This document shows, piece by piece, positions 40,953 through 51,368 of a stretch of 53,822 nt of DNA. Position 1 is the first letter of the stretch; every line of letters starts with the position of its first letter. Below the pieces are notes generated by a model. The model searched no databases. It saw only the letters and a program-made list of their open reading frames with translations, and was not told the origin of the DNA. The DNA is from Pseudomonadota bacterium (GTDB lineage: Bacteria; Pseudomonadota; Gammaproteobacteria; Burkholderiales; Burkholderiaceae_C), in assembly GCA_963204815.1 (NCBI GenBank), contig CAUJHQ010000080.1, positions 1 to 53,822 on the forward strand. The letters run 5' to 3'. The position numbers and the translations under genes are program-made.

Positions 40953-40970
40953 GCCGCACCGGGGTGCGGC
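40953..40970 (+). promoter_or_regulatory. Stem-loop just upstream of the ribosome site of the Lon-type AAA+ gene
   Basis: GCCGCAC (40953-40959) pairs with GTGCGGC (40964-40970) around CGGG, ending 5 bases before the AGGAGG of the downstream gene. There is no T-run, so it is not an intrinsic terminator. It could affect translation or mRNA stability. The rest of the 279-base gap (40708-40986) shows no gene. Confidence 0.3.
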
Positions 40971-40986
40971 GTTGCAGGAGGTGTGC

Positions 40987-41988
40987 ATGTCGGTGTCGCA
41001 CGATCTCGTTCCGTTGGCCGCCGAGCGCGGCCGCATCCCGATCGCGCAGATGCGCAGCGTCTACCGCGTCGGCGACGTCGAGAAGCGCCTGACCCGCCTG
41101 CCGCCGAAGGAACACGAAAGCCTGCGCTCCACCTACGAGCGCATGCTGGAGAAGGGCCCCGAGCGCTTCCAGGTCAAGCCCAGCGGCCTGCCGGCGATGG
41201 AGCACCTCTACGACGAGCTGCCGAACTTCGCCGACGTGCTCGACGACGTGCGCCGCCAGCTCGCGCTGTGCCAGGACAGCCGCGACGCGCTGGAGATCAC
41301 GCCGATGCTGCTGCTCGGCCCGCCGGGCATCGGCAAGACGCACTTCGCGCGCGAGATCTCCCAGCTGCTGGGCACCGGCATGGGCTTCATCTCGATGAGC
41401 TCGCTCACCGCCGGCTGGGTGCTCAGCGGCGCGTCCAGCCAGTGGAAGGGCGCGCGCCCCGGCAAGGTCTTCGAGACGCTGGTCGACGGCGCCTATGCGA
41501 ACCCGGTGATGGTGGTCGACGAGATCGACAAGGCGCGCGGCGAGCACGCCTACGACCCGCTGGGCGCGCTGTACAGCCTGCTCGAGCACGACACCGCGCA
41601 GAGCTTCACCGACGAGTTCGCCGAGATCGCGATCGACGCCAGCCAGGTGATCTGGGTCGCGACCGCGAACGACGAGCGCGCGATTCCCGAGCCCATCCTC
41701 AACCGCATGAACGTGTTCGAGGTGCAGGCGCCCGACGCCGACGCCGCGCGGGCGATCGCGCTGCGCCTGTACCGCCAGCTGCGCGGCGCGCACGCCTGGG
41801 GCCAGCGCTTCGACGAGGTGCCCGCCGACGCCGTGCTCGAGCGCCTGGCCGCGATGGCCCCGCGCGAAATGCGGCGCGCCTGGATGACGGCCTTCGGCAA
41901 TGCCCGCCTCGACGGCCGCGACGCGATCGAGGTCGCCGACCTGCCCGACGGCGCGCCGCGGCGCGCCCCGATCGGCTTCATGCAGTGA
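40987..41988 (+). CDS. Lon-type AAA+ ATPase without protease domain
   Basis: A 333-residue stand-alone AAA+ protein. Walker A GPPGIGKT is at 111-118, Walker B VMVVDEID at 174-181, sensor 1 Asn in VATANDERAIPEPILNRM (~224-241), and the arginine finger near Arg240. The ALYSLLEHDTAQSFTDEFAEIAIDASQVIWVATAN stretch closely follows the Lon ATPase pattern, but there is no Lon N-domain and no Ser-Lys protease domain. A strong AGGAGG lies 6 bases before the ATG. It is probably a remodelling ATPase, substrate unknown. Confidence 0.85.
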   Translation: MSVSHDLVPLAAERGRIPIAQMRSVYRVGDVEKRLTRLPPKEHESLRSTYERMLEKGPERFQVKPSGLPAMEHLYDELPNFADVLDDVRRQLALCQDSRDALEITPMLLLGPPGIGKTHFAREISQLLGTGMGFISMSSLTAGWVLSGASSQWKGARPGKVFETLVDGAYANPVMVVDEIDKARGEHAYDPLGALYSLLEHDTAQSFTDEFAEIAIDASQVIWVATANDERAIPEPILNRMNVFEVQAPDADAARAIALRLYRQLRGAHAWGQRFDEVPADAVLERLAAMAPREMRRAWMTAFGNARLDGRDAIEVADLPDGAPRRAPIGFMQ

Positions 41989-43741
41989 CCGGCTCGTGCG
42001 GGGCGCCGTCGCGCCGCACCGTTCCCTTGCCGCTCTGCTTGCCGTCGTACAGCGCCGCGTCGGCACGCTTGAGCAGGGTTTCGGCGTCCTGACCGTCGAT
42101 GGGCGCGATCGCGAAACCCACGGTCAGGCCGACGCGGCACAGTTCGCCGCGCACCTGGAAGGGCTGCCGGAAGGCGTCGACCAGCTTGCGGCCCAGGCGC
42201 CAGGCGTCGGCCTCGGCGGGCAGCCCCTCGGCGAGGACGACGAACTCGTCGCCGCCCAGGCGCGCGACGACATCGCGCGCGCGCAGCGTGGCCTTCAGGC
42301 GCCGCGACACGGCCACCAGCAGTTCGTCACCGCCATCGTGGCCGAGGTGGTCGTTGACGGCCTTGAAGCCGTCGAGGTCCACCACGTAGACGGCAAGCAG
42401 CCGTTCGCTGCCGGCCGACGCCGCGAGCGCCGAGCGCAGCGCGGTCGCCAGCCCGCGCCGGTTGGGCAGCGTGGTCAAGGCGTCGGTGTGGGCCAGTGCC
42501 CGCATCAGCTCGCGTTCGCGGCCGGCACTCTCGGCCTGGCGGCGCGCGTCCTCGTTGCGCACGCCCAGCACGCGCAGCCACATCAGCATCTCGAAGATCG
42601 AGCCGGCCTGGAAGGCGTGCCGCGTGACGGCGTTGAGGTCGAGCCAGCCACGGGCCAGCAGCGACATGACGACGATGCCCACGGCGTAGCCCGCCCAGCC
42701 GGCGAAGACGTAGGGCGCGGCGCGGTCGCCGCCGCGCAGGCGCACCCAGGCTGCCGGCACCGCCAGCAGCGTCGGCAGCGGGCCGAGCACGGTGGCAGCG
42801 AGGTGGGCCGTGCGGTAGCCGACGATGTCGAGCGCGAACAGCGCCGCCACGGTCCACGCGAGCCCGGCGACGGTGAAGGCGGCCCGCGCCAGCGGCCGGC
42901 TGAGCGCGCGCACGTCGAGCAGGCGCTCGATCAGCAGCGCGCCGCCGCCGAGCGCCAGCAGCACGGCCAGCAGCGGCGCGTTGTCGGTCAGCCACGCGTG
43001 CGACGGCCACAGGTACAACGCCGCGAAGCCGTGGAAGGCGAAGAAGAACATCGACGTGCCGGCCACGGTCACGGCGTAGTGCAGGTACATCGGGTCGCGC
43101 GTGGACATCCACTGCGAGAGCGCGTGCATCAGCAGCGTCAGCGCCAACCCGGCGGCCAGGCCTTGCAGCAGCTGCGATGCGTTCTCAAGCGCGTGGAAGG
43201 CTTCGGCCTTCGCCAGGCGCGGCGGCACCATCATCGACCCCTTGGTCTCCACGCGCAGCAGCAGTTCATGCGGGACGCCGGGCTCCAGCACCAGCGGCAT
43301 GGCGTGCGGGCGCACCGCGGCCGCGCGAGCCGCGACCGGCACCTGGTCGCCGAGTACGGCCGACCTCAGCAGCCGGCCGTCGCGCAGCAGGTGCACGTCG
43401 ATGCGGTCGAGCGGCGCGAAGTCGAGTTCCAGCCACCAGCGTCCGTCGCCACCCGCCTCGGCACGCAGCGGCAGGCGCAGCCACACCGCCCCGGTCCGCA
43501 CACCCAGGTTGGCGTGGGGCGTGCCCGGGCGTTCGAAGCGCGCGCGCTGGGCGAGCACTGCGTCGAGGTCGAGCGCGCCGTCGGCGTCGGCCAGCAGGGT
43601 CACCATCGGCCACGCATCGACATCCGGCCGGTCGTCGACGAGCCGCAGCCCGGCCAGCGCCGCGCCGGCCGCCAGCATGAGCGCCGCCGCCGCGAGACCG
43701 CGGATCAAGAGGGTGACAAGTGACGGGCGATTCGACTTCAT
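41978..43741 (-). CDS. Membrane diguanylate cyclase (7TMR-DISM sensor, GGDEF)
   Basis: A 587-residue protein that would make cyclic di-GMP. A signal peptide or helix (~9-30) leads into a 7TMR-DISM extracellular beta domain (~35-170, PHANLGVRTGAVWLRLPL), then about seven membrane segments (~190-385), a short coiled coil (ARRQAESAGRERELM) and a GGDEF domain (~415-575). The active site RLGGDEFVV is intact, and an RxxD inhibitory site (RARD) sits exactly five residues upstream of GGDEF. ATG 43741 is preferred to TTG 43747. Its 3' end overlaps the AAA+ gene by 11 bases, tail to tail. Confidence 0.92.
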   Translation of the reverse strand: MKSNRPSLVTLLIRGLAAAALMLAAGAALAGLRLVDDRPDVDAWPMVTLLADADGALDLDAVLAQRARFERPGTPHANLGVRTGAVWLRLPLRAEAGGDGRWWLELDFAPLDRIDVHLLRDGRLLRSAVLGDQVPVAARAAAVRPHAMPLVLEPGVPHELLLRVETKGSMMVPPRLAKAEAFHALENASQLLQGLAAGLALTLLMHALSQWMSTRDPMYLHYAVTVAGTSMFFFAFHGFAALYLWPSHAWLTDNAPLLAVLLALGGGALLIERLLDVRALSRPLARAAFTVAGLAWTVAALFALDIVGYRTAHLAATVLGPLPTLLAVPAAWVRLRGGDRAAPYVFAGWAGYAVGIVVMSLLARGWLDLNAVTRHAFQAGSIFEMLMWLRVLGVRNEDARRQAESAGRERELMRALAHTDALTTLPNRRGLATALRSALAASAGSERLLAVYVVDLDGFKAVNDHLGHDGGDELLVAVSRRLKATLRARDVVARLGGDEFVVLAEGLPAEADAWRLGRKLVDAFRQPFQVRGELCRVGLTVGFAIAPIDGQDAETLLKRADAALYDGKQSGKGTVRRDGAPHEPVTA

Positions 43742-43821
43742 GGGCAATCGACCCAGATATCGGCCGCCAGGTCAGTCCCCTTGAGGCGGGCGCCGGCACA
43801 CCGGCACCGACAATCGGCACC

Positions 43822-46044
43822 ATGACGCTCGTTCGCGCCGCCCGCAGCCTCTCACTCTGGATCGCCGCCTGCGCAGCCAGCGCGCAGACCGCGGCCCCCG
43901 CGGGCGCCGCCGCGATGCCGGGGGCCGACGCCGCGCCGCGCCCGCGCATCGGCCTCGTGCTCGGCGGCGGCGGCGCGCGCGGCGCGGCACACATCGGCGT
44001 GCTCGAAGTGCTGGAGCGGCTGCGCGTGCCGGTCGACTGCTTGGCCGGCACCAGCATGGGCGCGCTGGTGGCCGGCGCCTGGGCGAGCGGGCTCGACCCG
44101 GCGGCGATGCGGCGCGAGCTCGCCGCCGCCGACTGGGACGACATGTTCCAGGACAACCCCGACGACACCGAGCTCGACTTCCGCCACAAGCGCCTGTCGC
44201 AGCGCTTCCTGCCCGGCAGCGAGAGCGGCATCACGACGCGCGGCCTGATCACGCCGCCGGGCGTGGTCGCCGGGCAGAAGATCAAGCTGTTCTTCAACCG
44301 CCTGGTGCGGGTGGACGCCGGCGAGCGCGACATCGCGCGCCTGCCGCTGCCGGTGTCCATCATCGCCACCGACATCGCCACCGGCCAGCGTGTCGTGCTG
44401 CGCGAAGGGCCGCTCGCGCAGGCCATGCGGGCCAGCATGTCGGTGCCGGGCCTGATGGCGCCGCTCGACCTCGGCGGCCGCAAGCTCGTCGACGGCGGCC
44501 TCGTCGACAACCTGCCGATCCGCGAGGTGCGCGAACGCTGCAAGGCCGACGTCGTGATCGCCGTCAACGTCGGCTCGCCGCTGCTGAAGGCGGAGGACAT
44601 CTCGGGCCTGCTGTCGGTGTCGGCGCAGATGGTGAACATCCTCACCGAGCAGAACGTGAGCCAGAGCCTGGCCACGCTGACGCCCAACGACGTCTACGTG
44701 CAGCCCGACCTCGGGCCCGTCACCGCGGCCGACTTCAAGCTGCACGCCGAAGCCGCCGACCGCGGCGCCGCCGCGGCCGAGGCGGTCGCGCCGGCGCTGT
44801 CGCGGCTGGGCCTGCCGGCGGCCGAGTACGCGGCCTGGCGGCAGCGCTTCGAGACCGCGGCGCACTGGCCCCCGGTCGTCGACGCGGTCGAGATCGCCGG
44901 CCTCGCGCGCGTGAACCCCGCCACGCTGCAGCGCCACCTGCGCCAGCGCACCGGCGAGGCGCTGGACGTCAGCCGCCTCGAAGCCGACCTGCTGCGCGCC
45001 TACGGCGACGGCCACTACGAGGGCGTCGACTACGCCCTCGTCGCCGACGGCGGGCGCCACCTGCTGCGGGTGAGCCCGGTCGAGAAGCGCTGGGGCCCGG
45101 ACTACCTGCGCCTGGGCTTCGGCCTGAACTCGAACTTCAGCCAGGGCTCCAGCTACGCCGTGCGGGTGGGCTGGCACAAGACCTGGCTGAACCGGCTCGG
45201 CGGCGAACTGCTCGTCACAGGCGAACTCGGCACCACCTCGGGCGGCGGCGTCGAGTGGTACCAGCCGCTGGACGCCGAACAGCGCTGGTTCGGGACCGTC
45301 AACGCGAGCTACCGGCGCGAACGGCGCGACCTGTTCCAGGACGACAACCGCATCTCCGAGTACACGCTCGCCAACGGCACCACCGACTTCCTGCTCGGCC
45401 ACAGCCTGGGCAACGTGGGCCAGGTGATGGCCGGCCGCCGCCACATCTACCGCAAGGGCACGATCGACACCGGCCTGCCGCTGCTGCCCGAGGAATCGGT
45501 GCGCTTCGGCGGCTGGCTGCTCGCGCTGGACCTGGACCAGATGAACCGCCTGTACGTGCCCACGCGCGGCTGGAGCGCGGCCGCCTCGTGGTTCGAGAGC
45601 CCGCAGCGCGACTACGCACGCTTCAACGCCGACCTGCGCGTGGCGCACGAGTTCGGCCCCTGGGTGTTCGGCGCGCGGGCGACGATGACGAGCTCGCCAC
45701 GCGGCAGCCTGCCCTTCTACGACGCCGGCCAGCTCGGCGGCTTCCTGAACCTTTCGGGCTACGCCAACGGCCAGCTCGTCGGCGACAACGTGCGCTACGC
45801 GCACCTGCGCGGCGAACGCATCGTCGGCCGCCTGCCTCTGGGGCTGCGTGGCGACATGCGGCTGGGCGTGGCGCTGGAGGCCGGCCGCGTCGGCACGCCG
45901 TACACCGAGACGAACCGCCGCGGCTGGCTCGACTCCGGCGCGCTCTACCTCGGCGGCCAGACGCCGGTCGGCCTGGTGGTGCTGGGCATCGGCCGGTCGA
46001 GCACCGGCTCGACCAACGCCTACCTGCAGGTCGGCACGCCCTGA
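43822..46044 (+). CDS. Patatin-like phospholipase autotransporter (PlpD-like, type Vd)
   Basis: A 740-residue lipase fused to its own outer-membrane barrel. A signal peptide covers ~1-22. The patatin domain has the oxyanion GGGGARG at 48-54, nucleophile Ser78 in GTSMG, and the dyad Asp224 in VDGGLVDN. One POTRA-like domain (~385-455: VEIAGLARVNPATLQRHLRQRTGEALD) precedes a BamA/TpsB-like beta-barrel (~460-740) with LSGYANGQLVGDN resembling the Omp85 loop-6 motif. The architecture matches PlpD, so the enzyme likely reaches the outside. The C-terminus ends in Pro rather than the usual Phe. Confidence 0.92.
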   Translation: MTLVRAARSLSLWIAACAASAQTAAPAGAAAMPGADAAPRPRIGLVLGGGGARGAAHIGVLEVLERLRVPVDCLAGTSMGALVAGAWASGLDPAAMRRELAAADWDDMFQDNPDDTELDFRHKRLSQRFLPGSESGITTRGLITPPGVVAGQKIKLFFNRLVRVDAGERDIARLPLPVSIIATDIATGQRVVLREGPLAQAMRASMSVPGLMAPLDLGGRKLVDGGLVDNLPIREVRERCKADVVIAVNVGSPLLKAEDISGLLSVSAQMVNILTEQNVSQSLATLTPNDVYVQPDLGPVTAADFKLHAEAADRGAAAAEAVAPALSRLGLPAAEYAAWRQRFETAAHWPPVVDAVEIAGLARVNPATLQRHLRQRTGEALDVSRLEADLLRAYGDGHYEGVDYALVADGGRHLLRVSPVEKRWGPDYLRLGFGLNSNFSQGSSYAVRVGWHKTWLNRLGGELLVTGELGTTSGGGVEWYQPLDAEQRWFGTVNASYRRERRDLFQDDNRISEYTLANGTTDFLLGHSLGNVGQVMAGRRHIYRKGTIDTGLPLLPEESVRFGGWLLALDLDQMNRLYVPTRGWSAAASWFESPQRDYARFNADLRVAHEFGPWVFGARATMTSSPRGSLPFYDAGQLGGFLNLSGYANGQLVGDNVRYAHLRGERIVGRLPLGLRGDMRLGVALEAGRVGTPYTETNRRGWLDSGALYLGGQTPVGLVVLGIGRSSTGSTNAYLQVGTP

Positions 46045-46182
46045 GGCGGACGGCCGTCCCAACACATGGGACCGCCGCCGCGCCGTCAGCGCTGGCCCGG
46101 ATTGCGCGCCACTGGCGCGCCGCCGACGATTCGCCCGCCCGCCGGCCCCTCGGCGTCGCCCCGCTCCCTGGAGACCTGCCCC

Positions 46183-47160
46183 ATGCAAAGACGCCACCTC
46201 GTTGCTGCCGCCGCCCTGGCGCCCTTCGCCAGCTTCGCCCAGGACGCCGCCTGGCCGACCAAGCCGGTGAAGCTGGTCTGCCCGTTCCCGGCCGGCGGCA
46301 CCAGCGACATCATGGCCCGCATGGTGGCCGAGGCGCTGGGCAAGGAGTTCGGCCAGCAGTTCATCGTCGAGAACATCGGCGGCGCCGGCGGCACCATCGG
46401 CACCGCGCGCGCCGCCAAGATGGCGCCCGACGGCTACACCATCGTGCAGTCCGGCGTCGGCCAGAACGCGGTGGCGCACGGCCTGGACCCGAAGCTCGCC
46501 TACGACTCGATGCGCGACTTCGTCCACATCAGCCAGGTGCACAGCGGCCCGAACGTGCTGGTGGTGCACCCCGAGCAGCCGTTCAAGACCTTCCAGGAAC
46601 TGATCACCTACATCCGCCGCAACCCGGGCAAGCTGAACTACGGCTACACGCACGCAGCCTCGGGCCACATGGCGATGGAGTTGCTCAAGCAGGTGGGCGG
46701 CGAGAAGGGGCAACCGCTCTTCATCGTCGGCATCCCGTACCGCGGCGGCGGCCCGATGATGCAGGACCTGCTGGGCGGCCAGATCCCGATGATGTTCATC
46801 AACCAGGACGTCGCGCTGCCGCACATCAAGGCCGGCAAGCTGCGCGCGCTGGCCGTCACCAGCAAGGAGCGCAACCCGCTCTACCCCGACACACCCACCA
46901 TCGCCGAGACCGGCGTGAAGGGCTACGAGGCGCTCAGCTGGTCGGGCATCTCGGCGATCAAGGGCACGCCCAAGCCCATCGTCGACAAGCTCGAGGCGGC
47001 GATGAAGAAGATCATGGCCTCGCCCGAGATCAAGCAGCGCATGGAATCGGTCGGCTTCGTCATCCCGGCGCAGGGCAGCGAGCCCTACACGCGCTTCGTG
47101 AAGAGCGAGATCGACCTCTGGACGCGCGTCATCAAGACCGCCGGCATCAAGGCCGAGTGA
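46183..47160 (+). CDS. Bug-family tripartite tricarboxylate transporter substrate-binding protein (TctC-like)
   Basis: Periplasmic solute-binding protein of the family expanded in Burkholderiales. It has 325 residues. The signal peptide MQRRHLVAAAALAPFASFA precedes WPTKPVKLVCPFPAGGTSDIMARMVA, a typical Bug start. VENIGGAGGTIGTARAAKMAPDGYT and GIPYRGGGPMMQDLLGGQI are conserved ligand-loop regions. GGAGA lies ~9 bases upstream of the ATG. The ligand is probably a carboxylate. No TctAB membrane genes are nearby, as is common for orphan Bug proteins. It is 13 bases before the dioxygenase and likely in the same operon. Confidence 0.93.
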   Translation: MQRRHLVAAAALAPFASFAQDAAWPTKPVKLVCPFPAGGTSDIMARMVAEALGKEFGQQFIVENIGGAGGTIGTARAAKMAPDGYTIVQSGVGQNAVAHGLDPKLAYDSMRDFVHISQVHSGPNVLVVHPEQPFKTFQELITYIRRNPGKLNYGYTHAASGHMAMELLKQVGGEKGQPLFIVGIPYRGGGPMMQDLLGGQIPMMFINQDVALPHIKAGKLRALAVTSKERNPLYPDTPTIAETGVKGYEALSWSGISAIKGTPKPIVDKLEAAMKKIMASPEIKQRMESVGFVIPAQGSEPYTRFVKSEIDLWTRVIKTAGIKAE

Positions 47161-47173
47161 CGCGGGGCGGCCG

Positions 47174-48073
47174 GTGATCGCGCGCACGCCCGACGACATC
47201 ACCGCCGCCGTGCGGGCCGAGGCCGAACGCACCGCCGACCCGCGGGCGCGCGAGATCCTCGTCGCCGCCATCACGCACCTGCATGCCTTCGTGCGCGAGG
47301 CGCGGCTCACGGAGCCCGAGTTCCACCAGCTCTGCGCCGCGCTCGCGCGCGCCGGCCAGCGCACGACGGCCTCGCACAACGAGGTGGTGCTGGGCGCTGG
47401 CTCGCTGGGCGTGTCGGCGCTGGTCTGCCTGCAGAACAACGCCGAGGCGAGCACCGCCAACCTGCTCGGCCCGTTCTGGCGCGAGGGCGCGCCGGTGCTG
47501 GCACGCGGCGCGTCGATCGTGCGGTCGCCGACGCCCGGGCCGGCGGTGCGGGTGTGCGCGCAGGTGGTCGACGTCGAAGGTGCGCCGGTGGCCGGTGCGC
47601 GCGTCGACGTCTGGCACGCCAGCCCCGAAGGCTTCTACGAGAACCAGGACCCGGCACAGGCCGACATGAACCTGCGCGGCCGCTTCGAGACCGATGCCGA
47701 AGGCCGCATCGAGTTCCACACCGTCAAGCCGGTGGGCTACCCGGTCCCGGTCGACGGTCCGGTGGGCGACCTGCTGCGCCTGCAGGGGCGGCACAACCTG
47801 CGGCCGGCACACATCCACTTCCTGATCGCGAAGGACGGCTTCAAGACGCAGTTCGCGCAGCTGTACTCGGCCGACGACCCGAACCTGGAGAGCGACGTGC
47901 AGTTCGCGGTGACGCGCCCGCTCGTCGGCCACTACGCGGCACAGGCCGACGGCAGCTTCGTGCTCGAGCACCGCTTCGTCGTCACGCCGGGCGTGTCGCG
48001 CCTGCCGGTGCCGCCGATCAGCGGCAAGGCCGCCGGCGAGCGCCCCGCGCTGCAGGTGCTGGCCCGGCGCTGA
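47174..48073 (+). CDS. Intradiol ring-cleavage dioxygenase (catechol/hydroxyquinol 1,2-dioxygenase family)
   Basis: Non-haem Fe(III) enzyme that opens catecholic rings between the hydroxyl groups. It has 299 residues. Predicted iron ligands are Tyr155 (PEGFYENQ), Tyr189 (KPVGYPVPVDGPVG), His213 and His215 (RPAHIHF). The all-helical N-terminal dimerisation domain (~1-100) is present, ending NLLGPFWREGAPV. The sequence looks closer to hydroxyquinol than to catechol dioxygenases, but the substrate is an inference. The start is GTG at 47174. The TGA stop abuts the opposite gene's stop in the palindrome TGATCA. Confidence 0.88.
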   Translation: MIARTPDDITAAVRAEAERTADPRAREILVAAITHLHAFVREARLTEPEFHQLCAALARAGQRTTASHNEVVLGAGSLGVSALVCLQNNAEASTANLLGPFWREGAPVLARGASIVRSPTPGPAVRVCAQVVDVEGAPVAGARVDVWHASPEGFYENQDPAQADMNLRGRFETDAEGRIEFHTVKPVGYPVPVDGPVGDLLRLQGRHNLRPAHIHFLIAKDGFKTQFAQLYSADDPNLESDVQFAVTRPLVGHYAAQADGSFVLEHRFVVTPGVSRLPVPPISGKAAGERPALQVLARR

Positions 48074-48451
48074 TCAGCCTTCGCGGCGGCGCAGGCGCAG
48101 CGCCACCAGCAGCAGGCTGCCGCTGACCGACGCCGCCCACAGCGGGCCCTGGCCCACCACGTCGGGCAGTTGCAGCAGCAGTTCGGGCGCCTTCTGCTCG
48201 ACGTAGCGCGCCAGCTCGAGCACCTGCGCGCCGTCGAGCCGCAGCGCGTCGCCGAGGTCGGCGACGGCGACGCGCCAGCGGGTGTCGGGCAGCAGCGAGC
48301 CGAAGGCGCCGGCGGCCAGCGTCACCAGCGCGAGCGGGCCCACCGGGCGCAACAGGCCGTTCAGCAGGCGCACGCGCAGCGACAGCGGCGCGTCGTTGTA
48401 GAAGCGCGCCACCAGCGGCGCGATCTCGGGTGCAGCTTCGGCGTGTTGCAT
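48074..48451 (-). CDS. Hypothetical small membrane protein
   Basis: A 125-residue protein of unknown function. MQHAEAAPEIAPLVARFYND starts at ATG 48451 with GGAGG 7 bases upstream. Two hydrophobic stretches (LALVTLAAGAFGSLL at ~46-60 and WAASVSGSLLLVALRL at ~105-120) flank a soluble middle (WRVAVADLGDALRLDGAQVLELARYVEQKAPELLLQLP). It converges with the dioxygenase gene, stop codon against stop codon. I do not recognise a family. Confidence 0.65.
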   Translation of the reverse strand: MQHAEAAPEIAPLVARFYNDAPLSLRVRLLNGLLRPVGPLALVTLAAGAFGSLLPDTRWRVAVADLGDALRLDGAQVLELARYVEQKAPELLLQLPDVVGQGPLWAASVSGSLLLVALRLRRREG

Positions 48452-48539
48452 GGGCGGCCTCCGATGTATGGGCAGGCATCGTCGCACACCGGGCGCGACA
48501 CGACGATGAAGCTTCTGCGAAGGCTTGTGTCGGTGCGTT

Positions 48540-49238
48540 TCAGGTGCTGAGCAGAGCCGTCAGATGCAGCAGGTCGCGCGCAGCGAAGTCCACCGGCCCG
48601 TCGGGCCCGTGCTCGCCGAGGCCGGGTCCGCACTCGTCGGGCCGCGCGATGTGCGCGGTGCGCAGGCCGGCCTGCGCGGCGGCGGCGAGGTCCGACGAAT
48701 GCGCGGCCACCATCAGCGTCTCGCCGGGCGCGCAGTCGAAGGCCGCCGCGGCCGCGAGGTAGACCACCGCCTTGGGCTTGTAGTCGCGCGCGAGCTCGGC
48801 GCCGGCGATGGCGTCCCAGGGAAAGCCGTTGCGCCGCGCCAGGTCGACCATCAGCGAGATGTTGCCGTTCGAGCACGGCGCGATGCGGAAGCGTTCGCGC
48901 AGCCGCACGAGCGCGGGCGTCACGTCGGGCCAGGCATCGAGGCGGTGCCAGGCCAGGTTGAGATCGGCACGCACCGCGTCGGGCACGTCGTGCAGGCCGC
49001 GGTCGGCGAGCACGCGGTCCAGGTTCAGCCGGTGCAGCACGTCGAGCTTGCTGAACGGCCACTCGCCCGAGCGCACCTTCTCCATCGCCGGCTGGTACTG
49101 CGCGCGCCAGTCGTCGGCGAAGACCTCGGGGTCGGGCACGCGCACGCCGAGCGTGGCGCGCACCTCGCGCGCGATGCTGCCGCGCCAGTCCACCAGGGTG
49201 CCGAAGACGTCGAAGACGAGGGTGCGGATCGTGTTCAT
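48540..49238 (-). CDS. Haloacid dehalogenase type II-like hydrolase
   Basis: HAD-superfamily protein of 232 residues resembling L-2-haloacid dehalogenases. The nucleophile is Asp10 in LVFDVFGTLVDWRGS. The second motif region reads IAPCSNGNISLM, the lysine motif RDYKPKAVVYLAAAAAF, and the last motif MVAAHSSDLAAAAQAGLRTAHIARPDE. The usual dehalogenase VSSN motif differs here, so true 2-haloacid activity is uncertain. The ATG at 49238 overlaps the stop of a receiver-domain remnant (ATGA), evidence that it once followed a longer regulatory gene in an operon. Confidence 0.88.
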   Translation of the reverse strand: MNTIRTLVFDVFGTLVDWRGSIAREVRATLGVRVPDPEVFADDWRAQYQPAMEKVRSGEWPFSKLDVLHRLNLDRVLADRGLHDVPDAVRADLNLAWHRLDAWPDVTPALVRLRERFRIAPCSNGNISLMVDLARRNGFPWDAIAGAELARDYKPKAVVYLAAAAAFDCAPGETLMVAAHSSDLAAAAQAGLRTAHIARPDECGPGLGEHGPDGPVDFAARDLLHLTALLST

Positions 49239-49383
49239 GGCAGCGATGCTAGCCAGCTGCGCAGCCGCATCGGCATCACCGGCTTGGGCAGCCCGGGCAG
49301 GCCGCTGGCGCGCAGCGGTGGCAGACGGTCCGGCACGATATCGCCGGTGACGACGAGCGCCGGCGTCGCCGTACAGACCGAAG
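49235..49383 (-). pseudogene. C-terminal remnant of a receiver (REC) domain
   Basis: In the minus-strand frame ending at TGA 49235-49237 the translation reads PALVVTGDIVPDRLPPLRAS followed by GLPGLPKPVMPMRLRSWLAS. This is the end of a CheY-like receiver as found at the tail of hybrid kinases: the beta-4 strand with VTGD, and the conserved Lys-Pro of beta-5. The frame has no start, and the ~45 residues begin abruptly 5 bases beyond the stop of the beta-helix gene. The rest of the parent gene is missing, so this is the scar of a truncated regulatory gene. Confidence 0.65.
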
Positions 49384-49388
49384 GCCGT

Positions 49389-51364
<1,976 letters not shown>

Positions 51365-51368
<4 letters not shown>

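Noticed and set aside
43852..47460. 1202-residue minus-strand open frame across the patatin and Bug genes
   Set aside because: Same GC-driven shadow; composition is Ala/Arg/His/Val-rich and no domain is recognisable.
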